Positions 1 to 8,420 of a stretch of 64,000 bases of DNA are shown here, in pieces. Made by a program: the position numbers and the translations under genes. Source of the stretch: an uncultured Hungatella sp. (GTDB taxonomy: Bacteria > Bacillota > Clostridia > Lachnospirales > Lachnospiraceae); the NCBI GenBank assembly GCA_949879795.1, contig CATLBR010000002.1:1-64000 (forward strand), in the 5' to 3' direction. The notes under the pieces are model-generated. The model was given only the letters and a program-made list of their open reading frames with translations, was not told the origin of the DNA and ran no database searches. The stretch's first letter is position 1. The number at the start of each line of letters is the position of its first letter.

Positions 1-231
1 CCTCAGTGAGCAAGCTCCCTGCTTCGCCATGCTGCCATCTGCTGAACCTGACGGTTCATCAGATGATACGGCTCTCGCCGTATAGGAGAAGGTTTCCAGC
101 TTTTCCTCAGTGAGCAAGCTCCCTGCTTCGCCATGCTGCCATCTGCTGAACCTGACGGTTCATCAGATGATACGGCTCTCGCCGTATAGGAGAAGGTTTC
201 CAGCTTTTCCTCAGTGAGCAAGCTCCCTGCT
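1..231. repeat. 104-bp tandem repeat with internal palindromes (2.2 copies, open at left edge)
   Basis: Two exact copies of a 104-bp unit (1-104, 105-208) are followed by 23 bases of a third (209-231); the array may continue left of the window. Each unit holds two hairpins: an imperfect 11-bp stem around loop TGAC (core GAACC-TGAC-GGTTC) and a perfect 7-bp stem ATACGGC/GCCGTAT around TCTC. There are no unique spacers, so it is not a CRISPR array. The open frame across it (minus strand, 3-257) is probably accidental. It lies directly 3' of prfC. It looks like an intergenic palindromic repeat family that duplicated in tandem. Confidence 0.9.
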
Positions 232-252
232 GAAAAGCTGGAAACCTTCTCC
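189..252. repeat. 21-bp perfect inverted repeat at the end of the tandem array
   Basis: The end of the second repeat unit (189-209) is repeated in exact inverse orientation at 232-252, with a 22-base loop made of the partial third unit. On the minus strand it would form a strong hairpin 11 bases after the prfC stop, but no T-run follows either arm, so it does not fit a standard intrinsic terminator. It could still protect the prfC mRNA 3' end, or be the trace of an inverted duplication of the repeat. Confidence 0.85.
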
Positions 253-262
253 TGCATGGCTC

Positions 263-1855
263 TTAACTACGACCAAACTCGGACAGCTTCAGGTTTGGGT
301 TGCGGTCTTGGACCATTCCAACACTCCAGCTGTTTACAAACAGCAGCAGTGGGTTGTCTTTCAGGTCTTTGATTCGTTTCATGTCCGATGTGCCCTGAAT
401 TTTAGCCACGTCGATCTCGTCTTTGTTTTCTACCCATCTGATGTATTCGTAGGGCAGCTTCTCCAGTTTTACTTCTACGTTGTACTCGTTTTCCAGGCGG
501 TATGTGAGGACTTCGAACTGCAATTCACCCACCACGCCCACGATAATCTCCTCCATGCCCGTGTTGAACTCCTGGAATATCTGGATAGCTCCTTCCTGGG
601 CGATCTGGTTTACGCCTTTGATGAACTGTTTCCGCTTCATGGTGTCCACCTGGCGGACTCTGGCGAAATGTTCCGGGGCGAAAGTGGGAATTCCTTCAAA
701 CTGGAATTTCTGGCTGGAGGAGCACAGAGTATCCCCGATAGAGAAAATACCTGGGTCGAAAACTCCGATGATATCCCCGGCGTAGGCCTCTTCCACGATC
801 TTCCGGTCCTGAGCCATCAGCTGCTGAGGCTGGGAAAGCCGCAGCTTTTTCCCGCCCTGAACGTGATTTACTTCCATGCCCGCCTCAAATTTGCCGGAGA
901 CCACACGCATGAAAGCGATCCTGTCCCTGTGGGCTTTGTTCATGTTGGCCTGGATCTTGAACACAAAGGCGGAGAAATCCTCCTTAAAAGGGTCCACCTC
1001 CCCTGTAGTGGTCTTTCTCGAGAGGGGGGATGTAGTCATCTGAAGAAAATGCTGCAAAAATGTCTCCACGCCAAAGTTGGTCAGAGCCGAACCAAAAAAT
1101 ACCGGCGACAGATTTCCCTGTCTCACTCTCTCAAGATCAAATTCATCCGCCGCTCCGTCCAGCAGTTCGATTTCCTCCATCAGCTGCTCATGATAATCCC
1201 GGCCGATGACGGCCTCCACATCATTTGTTTCCACATCGAAGGTCTGGGACGCCACTTCCTTCTGTCCGCCCATGGCTGCCGTGAATGTGGTGATCTGCCT
1301 TGTCTCACGGTCATAGACTCCTTTAAAGTTTTTCCCGCAGCCAATGGGCCAGTTGATGGGGCAGGTACGGATTCCCAACACGTTTTCAATGTCGTCCATC
1401 AGTTCAAACGGATCTCTGGCCTCCCGGTCCATCTTGTTGATAAAAGTAAAAATCGGAATCCCCCGCATGACACAAACCTTAAACAGCTTGATGGTCTGAG
1501 CCTCCACGCCTTTGGAGCCGTCGATGACCATGACGGCGCTGTCCGCCGCCATGAGCGTCCGGTAAGTATCCTCCGAGAAATCCTGGTGGCCGGGGGTATC
1601 CAGGATGTTGATGCAATAATCGTCATATTCAAACTGCATAACCGACGAGGTTACAGAGATTCCTCTCTCTTTCTCTATCTCCATCCAGTCCGACACCGCG
1701 TGCTTGGCGGCCTTCCTTCCTTTTACCGTCCCTGCCAGATTGATGGCGCCTCCGTAGAGAAGAAACTTCTCCGTCAGAGTGGTCTTACCAGCATCGGGGT
1801 GGGATATGATGGCAAATGTTCTTCGTTTTTTGATTTCTTCTGATATAGTTGACAA
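263..1855 (-). CDS. prfC: Peptide chain release factor 3 (RF3)
   Basis: Cytoplasmic translational GTPase that recycles RF1/RF2 from the ribosome after termination. The 530 aa match the usual family length. Visible G motifs: P-loop SHPDAGKTT (residues 18-26), DTPGH (86-90) and NKMD (140-143), followed by the EF-Tu-like domain II and RF3 C-terminal domain. The start is TTG with GGAGG seven bases upstream. It is the last gene of a minus-strand run coaBC-HAD-prfC, 42 bp after the HAD gene. A long frame on the opposite strand is only its shadow. Confidence 0.95.
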   Translation of the reverse strand: MSTISEEIKKRRTFAIISHPDAGKTTLTEKFLLYGGAINLAGTVKGRKAAKHAVSDWMEIEKERGISVTSSVMQFEYDDYCINILDTPGHQDFSEDTYRTLMAADSAVMVIDGSKGVEAQTIKLFKVCVMRGIPIFTFINKMDREARDPFELMDDIENVLGIRTCPINWPIGCGKNFKGVYDRETRQITTFTAAMGGQKEVASQTFDVETNDVEAVIGRDYHEQLMEEIELLDGAADEFDLERVRQGNLSPVFFGSALTNFGVETFLQHFLQMTTSPLSRKTTTGEVDPFKEDFSAFVFKIQANMNKAHRDRIAFMRVVSGKFEAGMEVNHVQGGKKLRLSQPQQLMAQDRKIVEEAYAGDIIGVFDPGIFSIGDTLCSSSQKFQFEGIPTFAPEHFARVRQVDTMKRKQFIKGVNQIAQEGAIQIFQEFNTGMEEIIVGVVGELQFEVLTYRLENEYNVEVKLEKLPYEYIRWVENKDEIDVAKIQGTSDMKRIKDLKDNPLLLFVNSWSVGMVQDRNPNLKLSEFGRS

Positions 1856-1897
1856 AACAGTTCCTCCGATTCGTTTAAGTGCGTAACTATTGTAGTA

Positions 1898-2704
1898 TTA
1901 ATCCAGGTTTCCGTCAAGGTTTTGCCGGAAATAATTGATTGCGTCTAAGTACTCCGCAATTCCGTCTTCATCGTTATTGCCGATTACCAAATCCGCCTTT
2001 TCCTTGACCTGTCTTATCCCGTTTCCCATAGCAATACCTTTTCCGCATAACTCCAGCATTCCGATATCTGCATAGTCATCGCCAAATGCTGTGATTTCTT
2101 CCGGACTTATCCCACATACGGAACAGACTTCCATGACGGCCCTCTCTTTTGTAGCGTTTTTCCGGGTAAATTTATACCAGTGTCCGTCAGAAAAACGTAC
2201 ACAGTCGCACTCATTCAGCAATTCTATCAGCCTTTTTGTCTGACTATCTTCAAAAATCTCTACGCACATTTTCAGAGAACTCATTCTAAAATCTTCAAAA
2301 TCCGTGTAAATACTGTCGCCCCAGCTCTGATCCTGCACCCTTGGGTCAATCCTGTAATTCCAATAATGGGAATCTATCGTGTCAACTGTTATCTCGCAGT
2401 CAACACCACATACTTCTCTGGCTGCCTCAATCATCCGCCATATCTCTTCCCCTGAAAACTCGGCTCTGTATATGTATTCGCTATTATATTTGACAAGGGC
2501 TCCTCCGCTGGCAATCAAGATATCCGGCTGTAACTCCTCTATAAAAGGCAATGTATTCTGTTCCCCTCTGGACGTGGACACGCCGATTAATATACCGTTC
2601 CTTCTGCATTCCTGCAGCGCTTTCAGCGTCCTTTGTGAAATAGTTTTGTCGCTGCAAAGCAACGTGCCATCCAAATCAAACAAAAGTAATTTACAGTATT
2701 CCAT
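1898..2704 (-). CDS. HAD-superfamily phosphatase, Cof type (class IIB)
   Basis: Cytoplasmic haloacid-dehalogenase-type hydrolase, 268 aa. Motif I is FDLDGT (residues 9-14, catalytic Asp10 and Asp12), and motif IV is GDDYADIGML near residue 215, followed by the AMGNG element typical of Cof/YidA proteins. This subclass removes phosphate from sugar phosphates, FMN or pyridoxal phosphate; the substrate cannot be read from sequence. It starts 3 bp after the coaBC stop, so it is probably co-transcribed. Base composition looks more AT-rich than coaBC and prfC, hinting at a separate history. Confidence 0.85.
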   Translation of the reverse strand: MEYCKLLLFDLDGTLLCSDKTISQRTLKALQECRRNGILIGVSTSRGEQNTLPFIEELQPDILIASGGALVKYNSEYIYRAEFSGEEIWRMIEAAREVCGVDCEITVDTIDSHYWNYRIDPRVQDQSWGDSIYTDFEDFRMSSLKMCVEIFEDSQTKRLIELLNECDCVRFSDGHWYKFTRKNATKERAVMEVCSVCGISPEEITAFGDDYADIGMLELCGKGIAMGNGIRQVKEKADLVIGNNDEDGIAEYLDAINYFRQNLDGNLD

Positions 2705-2707
2705 TTT

Positions 2708-3910
2708 CTATAAATCACCCCTCTGCGGATAAAAAATCTTCGTCAGCAGTTTATCCGCCACTTCTTCCTTGCTCATCTTACCCAGCTGAATCTCCTCGTC
2801 CTTCGTGATCAGAGTCACCACATTGGTATCCGTGCCAAACCCTGCCCCCTCCACCTTCAGGCTGTTGGCCGCCACCATATCCAGATTTTTTTTCAGGAGC
2901 TTGGCCCTGGAATTCTCCACCAGGTTCTGGGTCTCCATAGAGAATCCGCACAGGAACTGGCCTTCCCGTTTATGCTGTCCCAGGTAAGCCAGGATGTCGT
3001 CTGTCCTCTCCAGCTCCAGGCTCAGCTCCCCGTCCTTCTTCTTCATCTTCTCCTGGGAAACCTGGGCCGGACGGTAATCCGCCACCGCCGCCGCCTTGAT
3101 CACCGCATCCATCTCCCAGCTTATGGGGATGACCGCTTTAAACATATCCCTGGCACTCTCCACCGGGAGCACTTCTACAAATCTCGGCCTCTCTATCTCC
3201 GTGGGCCCTGTCACCAAAGTCACTTCCGCCCCCCTGCAGGCCGCCACCTTCGCCACAGCATATCCCATCTTCCCCGTAGAGTGGTTGGTCAGATATCTGA
3301 CCGGGTCCAGAGCCTCCCTGGTGGGACCGGCAGTCACCAGAATCTTCTTCCCAACAAGATCTTTCTCATAGCCGATCTCGTGGATGATATAGTCCAGCAG
3401 GACTTCTGGCTCCGGCATCTTCCCCGCCCCCGTGTCGCCGCAGGCCAGATATCCCACCGCAGGGTCGATCACATGCATCCCATAATCCCTGCACCGTTTC
3501 AGATTGTCCTGGGTCACAGGATTCTCATACATCTGGGTATTCATGGCAGGAGAAATGTACTTGGGACATTTGCAGGCCAGAAACGTAGTGGTCAGCATAT
3601 CGTCTGCCAGCCCATGTGCCGCCTTGGCGATCACGTTGGCCGTAGCAGGGGCCAGCATGAAAATATCGGCCTTCTTCGCCAGCGCCACATGCTCTACGCT
3701 GAACTCAAAATTCCTGTCAAAGGTATCTACCAGACATTTATTTCCCGTCAGGCTCTCAAATGTCACAGGCGTGATGAACTCCGTGGCATTCCTCGTCATA
3801 ATCACCTGCACATCCGCGTGAAGTTTCTTCAGGCTGCTGGCCAGATACGCGATCTTATACGCCGCGATGCTCCCGCTCACCCCAAGTACAACCGTCTTTC
3901 CACTGAGCAT
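2708..3910 (-). CDS. coaBC: Bifunctional phosphopantothenoylcysteine decarboxylase / phosphopantothenate-cysteine ligase
   Basis: Carries out two consecutive steps of coenzyme A synthesis: ligation of cysteine to 4'-phosphopantothenate and FMN-dependent decarboxylation to phosphopantetheine. The N-terminal CoaC flavoprotein half shows GVSGSIAAYK (residues 10-19), the APATANVIAK segment and PAMNTQMYENP. The CoaB half begins near residue 185 with KKILVTAGPTREALDPVR and contains NHSTGKMGYAVA. The length of 400 aa is normal. GGAGG lies 8 bases before the ATG. It is divergent from coaX, placing two CoA genes back to back around a shared 167-bp intergenic region. Confidence 0.95.
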   Translation of the reverse strand: MLSGKTVVLGVSGSIAAYKIAYLASSLKKLHADVQVIMTRNATEFITPVTFESLTGNKCLVDTFDRNFEFSVEHVALAKKADIFMLAPATANVIAKAAHGLADDMLTTTFLACKCPKYISPAMNTQMYENPVTQDNLKRCRDYGMHVIDPAVGYLACGDTGAGKMPEPEVLLDYIIHEIGYEKDLVGKKILVTAGPTREALDPVRYLTNHSTGKMGYAVAKVAACRGAEVTLVTGPTEIERPRFVEVLPVESARDMFKAVIPISWEMDAVIKAAAVADYRPAQVSQEKMKKKDGELSLELERTDDILAYLGQHKREGQFLCGFSMETQNLVENSRAKLLKKNLDMVAANSLKVEGAGFGTDTNVVTLITKDEEIQLGKMSKEEVADKLLTKIFYPQRGDL

Positions 3911-4077
3911 GTTCTTTCCCTCCGTCTTCTATTCCTTCGTTCAAACCAGTTAAGCATCTCCTTGTATTTTCCACTAAAATATGCTAATCTTTTACTCAGT
4001 ATATCACGCCTTCTCAATGATACACAACCTTTTTCGGCAAGCCCTCAAATAAATAACTTTTGAAAGGAGCCCCAAGC

Positions 4078-4857
4078 ATGATCTTAGCCATAGATATGGG
4101 TAACACCAACATCGTCATAGGCGCCATCGACGACGAAAAAACTTACTTCGTGGAACGGGTCACCACCAACCACGGGAAGACCGACTTAGAGTACGCCGTG
4201 AACATCAAAAGTATTCTGGAGATCCACAACATATCTCCCTCCCAAATCCAGGGAGCCATCGTCTCCTCCGTGGTCCCTCCCCTTAATTCCACCATCCTCT
4301 CCTCCGTAAAAAAGATATGCGGCTTTAAGCCCATGCTGGTAGGTTCCGGCATGAAGACGGGACTCAATATTCTGATGGACAACCCCAAAACCGTAGGCAG
4401 CGATATGATCGTAGACGCGGTGGCGGCGATCAAAGATTATCCCTGTCCCATTATCATCATCGACATGGGCACTGCCACCACCATGAGCGTGGTGGACTCC
4501 TCCGGAAACTACATCGGAGGCGTGATCCTTCCAGGGCTCAAGGTATCCCTCGACTCCCTCAGCGGAAAGACCGCCCAGCTTCCCTACATCAGCCTGGACA
4601 TCCCGGGGAATGTTATCGGCAAGAACACCATCGACTGTATGCGCTCCGGCATCATGTACGGCAGCGCGGCTATGATCGACGGCATCATCGACCGCATGGA
4701 AGATGAGCTGGGCGCCGTTGTGTCGGTGGTTGCCACCGGCGGGCTGGCCCAGTTCATCATTCCCCTGTGCCGGCATCACATTTGCTATGAGGATGATCTT
4801 CTCTTAAAAGGACTTCTGATCCTTTACAACAAAAACTGCCGGACTCATCCCCTCTGA
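4078..4857 (+). CDS. coaX: Type III pantothenate kinase
   Basis: Phosphorylates pantothenate, the first step of CoA synthesis, with the CoaX fold (ASKHA ATPase superfamily, not feedback-inhibited by CoA). 259 aa. The phosphate motif DMGNTN sits at residues 5-10, and later come the SDMIVDAVAAI and IDMGTATT elements. I place the start at the ATG at 4078 because AAAGGAG lies 8 bases upstream; the frame extends upstream only through a TTG that lies before this ribosome site. Its 3' end overlaps the convergent ABC ATPase gene by 13 bp. Confidence 0.95.
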   Translation: MILAIDMGNTNIVIGAIDDEKTYFVERVTTNHGKTDLEYAVNIKSILEIHNISPSQIQGAIVSSVVPPLNSTILSSVKKICGFKPMLVGSGMKTGLNILMDNPKTVGSDMIVDAVAAIKDYPCPIIIIDMGTATTMSVVDSSGNYIGGVILPGLKVSLDSLSGKTAQLPYISLDIPGNVIGKNTIDCMRSGIMYGSAAMIDGIIDRMEDELGAVVSVVATGGLAQFIIPLCRHHICYEDDLLLKGLLILYNKNCRTHPL

Positions 4858-5654
4858 TTGGCCGGATAGCTTCCGCCTGTGCACCCGTCCTGGGAAAGCC
4901 TGCAGCTCTCCAGCAATTCTCTGGTAAACTTGTGGCGGGGAGACGACAGCACCTTCCGGGTTTCTCCCGTCTCCACAAAACATCCGTCCTGCATCACGGC
5001 GATCTTATGGCACAACCACCCCACCACGGAGATATCGTGGGATATAAAGACATAGCTCAGTCCCAGGCTTTTCTGGAGGCTTTTGAGCAGATTCACCACC
5101 TGGGCCTGAACCGACACGTCCAGCATACTGGTGGGTTCATCCAAAATCAAAATTCTCGGTTCCAGGCTCAGGGCACGGGCGATCATCACCCTCTGGGCCT
5201 CACCGCCGCTGATCTGATGAGGAAAACTGTCAAGGAGCCTCTGGTTCAGATCCACCAGCTCCAGCAGACGGGCAAGCCTTTCCTTCCTCCCCTTTTCATC
5301 AAACATACGGTGGATCTTCATAGGCTCCTCCAGGCTGTATCCCACGGTTTTCGCCGGATCCAGGGAACTTTCAGGATGCTGGAAGATCATTTGAAGTTTT
5401 CTGGTTCTGGCGCGGAAGATTTTCCTGCCTCCCCACAGCAGGTCTTCTCCGTCCAGCCGTATGCTCCCGGAATCGGGGGAAACCAGGGAAGTGAGAATTC
5501 TCGCCACAGTGGACTTTCCGCAGCCGGAATTCCCCACAATCCCCAAAGTTTTTCCGTCCGGAAGACAAAAAGATATGTCCTTTACCGCCGCCACTGTCTC
5601 TCTCCGGATTATCCCTTTTACAAATGTCTTTGAAATACCTTCCACCTCAAGCAT
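4845..5654 (-). CDS. ABC importer ATP-binding protein, OppF/DppF/NikE type
   Basis: Second ATPase of a peptide/nickel-family importer; it hydrolyses ATP on the inner face of the membrane as a heterodimer with the upstream gene product. 269 aa. Walker A GNSGCGKST (residues 41-49), signature ISGGEAQRV, and Walker B with D-loop LILDEPTSMLD are all intact. The start overlaps the previous gene by 8 bp, with GAGGTG 8 bases before the ATG. It ends the five-gene operon led by the cobalamin riboswitch. The cargo is not readable from this subunit. Confidence 0.92.
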   Translation of the reverse strand: MLEVEGISKTFVKGIIRRETVAAVKDISFCLPDGKTLGIVGNSGCGKSTVARILTSLVSPDSGSIRLDGEDLLWGGRKIFRARTRKLQMIFQHPESSLDPAKTVGYSLEEPMKIHRMFDEKGRKERLARLLELVDLNQRLLDSFPHQISGGEAQRVMIARALSLEPRILILDEPTSMLDVSVQAQVVNLLKSLQKSLGLSYVFISHDISVVGWLCHKIAVMQDGCFVETGETRKVLSSPRHKFTRELLESCRLSQDGCTGGSYPANQRG

Positions 5655-6585
5655 AAAGAAAACACCTCACGATCCTCCCATCCTCCAAAACTGTCTCCGG
5701 TGGCAGCATTTGTCCGCATGCTTTAGATCCATGAGGACATCGGGGATAAAACCTGCATCCGGAATCTGTCTTTTTCTCGTCGGCCCTGGGAATGGGGTGC
5801 ATGCCGTTTTCCGGCAGAGACTCCAGCAGTCCTCTGGTGTATGGGTGGGCAGGATGGCGGAGAATCGTCTCGCCCTTCCCCTGTTCCATAACACACCCTT
5901 TGTAGAGCACCAGCAGCCTGTCACAGAGTGCTTCTGCCAGGAGGATATCATGGGTGATCACCATCATTCCTCCTGCTTCCGAACCCCCGATCTCTTTCAA
6001 AACCTGATATACCTGACGGCGAAGAACGGCGTCCAGACCCTTGGTTGGCTCATCGGCAATCACCCATCTGGGATGATTCATCAGACCCAGGGCGGTGACG
6101 ATTCTCTGGTTCATACCGCCGCTTAATTCAAAGGAATACGAATTGCTGACCTGCTCCGGCCTGTGAAATCCCAGACATCGAAGAAGCTGGTCCCTGCGTT
6201 TTTGGGCATCCGCTTTTCTCCTTTTTTCATGAATCGTGACACACTCTGTCAGCTGTCTCCCGATGGTTCGGACAGGGTTCAGTGATTCCGTTGGATTCTG
6301 AGGGATCAGGGCAATCTCCTTTCCCAGCACCTTCTGCATCTCCGCTTCCGGAAGAGAAAACAGATCACGCCCTTTGTACATGCACCTTCCCTCCACTCTG
6401 GCCGTGGCAGGCAGGAGCCTTAAGATCGACATGCCAAGCACCGATTTCCCGCTGCCGCTCTCCCCTATGAGACCGGTTATACTCCCCTCCGGAAACAGGA
6501 TATTCACATCCGTCACCACGGGAGTCACACAGCAGCGATTCACAAAAGAAACATTCAGTCCCTGAATTTCAATATCTGCATTCAT
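5647..6585 (-). CDS. ABC importer ATP-binding protein, OppD/DppD/NikD type
   Basis: First ATPase of the riboswitch-led importer, 312 aa from the chosen start. Walker A GESGSGKS, a signature motif written LSGGMNQRI (the family usually has Q before R, kept here), and Walker B VIADEPTKGLD are visible. The C-terminus carries the Cys-rich oligopeptide/dipeptide transporter tail (CRFYPRCPHGSKAC) typical of OppD/DppD. I prefer the ATG at 6585, which has GGAG six bases upstream; an in-frame GTG at 6606 and ATG at 6597 have poorer ribosome sites. It overlaps the following ATPase gene by 8 bp. Confidence 0.92.
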   Translation of the reverse strand: MNADIEIQGLNVSFVNRCCVTPVVTDVNILFPEGSITGLIGESGSGKSVLGMSILRLLPATARVEGRCMYKGRDLFSLPEAEMQKVLGKEIALIPQNPTESLNPVRTIGRQLTECVTIHEKRRKADAQKRRDQLLRCLGFHRPEQVSNSYSFELSGGMNQRIVTALGLMNHPRWVIADEPTKGLDAVLRRQVYQVLKEIGGSEAGGMMVITHDILLAEALCDRLLVLYKGCVMEQGKGETILRHPAHPYTRGLLESLPENGMHPIPRADEKKTDSGCRFYPRCPHGSKACGQMLPPETVLEDGRIVRCFLYA

Positions 6586-6643
6586 TCTTTTCTCCATCCC
6601 GCCCACATTTTACAACATATCTCTCTTTATTGCAGACAGCCTC

Positions 6644-7468
6644 CTACGTGATTTCCAGGCTGTCCCTGCGTGTGTCCAGCCAGTCCCTCAGCCCGTCTGC
6701 CGCCATATTGATGCTCAGTGACAAAAGCACAATGCAAAGCCCCGGCGCCAGGATCAGAAGAGGAGCCTGCCTGAAATATTGTCTGGCATCGCTGATCATG
6801 ACACCCCAGTCGGGCGCAGGCGGCTGCAGACCCAGCCCCAGAAAACTCATGGAGGACACGGCCATGATATTTCCCGCAACCCGCGTGGCAAACACCACCG
6901 CCAGAGTTCCGAAAATATTCGGTGCAATGTGGAGAAACAGAATTCTGCCATGGCAGGCCCCCACAGTCTTTAGACCGTCCACGAAACTCTCCTGCTTCAG
7001 TTTCATAACCTCCCCCCGGACGATGCGCGAGAATCCCGCCCAGGAATTTATCGCAATGGCAATCACCATACTTGTCACTCCCTGACCCAGAATCCCCGCC
7101 GCGGCGATCATCAGAGTCAGCCCCGGAAGTCCCTGGAAAATATTGGACAACGCGGTGATGACAAAGTCCGCTCCGCCCCCAAAGTATCCTGCCACAAGCC
7201 CCAGGACAAATCCCAGCGCCATGGAGAGGGACGTAGCTGCAAGTGCCACAAGAACAGACTGCCTGCCCCCGTAGAGCGTGCGGCTCAGCAGATCCCTCCC
7301 TATATTGTCTGTGCCCAAAAGATGTTCTCTCGAAGGTCCCTCCAGGGTGCGCCCCAGATCGGAGGCCAGGGGGTCACAGGGCGCGATCACCGGAGCCAAA
7401 ATGCCGGCCAGAAGGATCAAAGTCAGAATCAAGAGAGCCAGCTTCGTCTTTCCCGTGATATATCTCAT
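6644..7468 (-). CDS. ABC importer permease, OppC/DppC/NikC type
   Basis: Membrane-spanning subunit of the importer, 274 aa, with an N-terminal transmembrane segment (about residues 8-30), the LLGTDNIGRDLLSR segment common to OppC/NikC proteins, and further hydrophobic segments. The EAA-type loop that contacts the ATPase is near SWAGFSRIVRGEVMKLK. The ATG overlaps the stop of the preceding permease gene by 4 bp, a coupling arrangement. Part of the operon controlled by the cobalamin riboswitch at 10262-10468. Confidence 0.92.
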   Translation of the reverse strand: MRYITGKTKLALLILTLILLAGILAPVIAPCDPLASDLGRTLEGPSREHLLGTDNIGRDLLSRTLYGGRQSVLVALAATSLSMALGFVLGLVAGYFGGGADFVITALSNIFQGLPGLTLMIAAAGILGQGVTSMVIAIAINSWAGFSRIVRGEVMKLKQESFVDGLKTVGACHGRILFLHIAPNIFGTLAVVFATRVAGNIMAVSSMSFLGLGLQPPAPDWGVMISDARQYFRQAPLLILAPGLCIVLLSLSINMAADGLRDWLDTRRDSLEIT

Positions 7469-8418
7469 CTCCCCGCCTCCCCTCTTCGGATTCTCGGATT
7501 GACTGCTATGTAGAAAAGGTCGACAGCAATATTGGCCGCCACGTACACCGTCCCCGAAAAAAGCACGTAGGCCTGCACCACGTAGTAATCCTTAGACTGA
7601 ACGGCGGCGATGGCATAGCTTCCGATGCCCGGGACGGCGAAGATCGTCTCCACGACGGACGCCCCTCCCAGAATTCCCGCCAGATGGGTGCCAAGATATG
7701 TGACCACGGGAATCAGGGCATTGCAGGAGACATGGCGGACCACTGTCTGAAACCGGCTGAAGCCTTTGGAGCCGGCCACGGTCACATACTGCCTGCCAAG
7801 TTCGTCCAGGATGGCGCTCCTGGTAAGCCTGGCACACACTCCCGCACCGGGAAGGGCCAGGGTGAGCGCCGGCAGCAGATAACCGGTCCATGAAGCGATT
7901 CCGCTGGTGGGAAGCAGTTTCCACTTTTCCGCAAACAGCCAGATAAAAAGTATGGCGGTCCAGAAGCCCGGGACCGACAAGGCTGTCATGGACAAAGCGC
8001 CCAGAATGTGATCCGGGAACCGATCTTTATAGACAGCCGCCACCACACCTGCCCCTACGCCAAGGACGGCGGTAAATGCCATGCTCAGCGCCGCCAGCCT
8101 GGCAGATATGGGAATCCTCCTGGCCAGCTGGCCTTTCACGCTTTTGTTGGTAAAGAAGGAGCGCCCCATATCTCCACGGAACATGCCTGCAAGCCATTTT
8201 CCGTACTGTACCGCTGCCGGCTTATCCAACCCCATACGGGCCGCCATCCGGTCATATTCTTCCCGGGTGTAAGATTCGTTCCCGTTGGGGTTGAGCACCT
8301 GGTCCACCGGGTCTCCCGGCGACATCGCCCCCAACGCGAAAGCCGCGATGCTGATCCCCACAAGCACCGGAAGGAGAAGTGCCGTTTTTTTCAACATATA
8401 TTGCATCAGTACTGTCAT
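7465..8418 (-). CDS. ABC importer permease, OppB/DppB/NikB type
   Basis: Other membrane subunit, 317 aa. It shows the OppB-type N-terminal transmembrane segment, a long external region with the GDMGRSFFTNKSV segment, and C-terminal helices with the DLFYIAVNPRIRR ending typical of this family. The ATG lies 2 bp after the substrate-binding-protein stop, and a second in-frame ATG at 8406 is possible because the ribosome site is weak. Together with the next gene it forms the channel for the solute delivered by the lipoprotein at 8421-10055. Confidence 0.92.
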   Translation of the reverse strand: MTVLMQYMLKKTALLLPVLVGISIAAFALGAMSPGDPVDQVLNPNGNESYTREEYDRMAARMGLDKPAAVQYGKWLAGMFRGDMGRSFFTNKSVKGQLARRIPISARLAALSMAFTAVLGVGAGVVAAVYKDRFPDHILGALSMTALSVPGFWTAILFIWLFAEKWKLLPTSGIASWTGYLLPALTLALPGAGVCARLTRSAILDELGRQYVTVAGSKGFSRFQTVVRHVSCNALIPVVTYLGTHLAGILGGASVVETIFAVPGIGSYAIAAVQSKDYYVVQAYVLFSGTVYVAANIAVDLFYIAVNPRIRRGEAGR

Positions 8419-8420
8419 GG

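Noticed and set aside
1-231. CRISPR array
   Set aside because: Units are contiguous 104-bp copies with no unique spacers and no cas genes nearby.
3-257. 84-codon frame over the tandem repeat
   Set aside because: The 104-bp period is not a multiple of three, so the repeat is read in changing frames; the frame is open by chance and lacks a ribosome site.
308-1843. 511-codon open frame on the plus strand opposite prfC
   Set aside because: Mirror of prfC codon use; no ribosome site and no recognisable domain, while prfC is certain.
2972-4063. 363-codon plus-strand frame opposite coaBC
   Set aside because: Shadow of coaBC; spans the intergenic promoter region as well.
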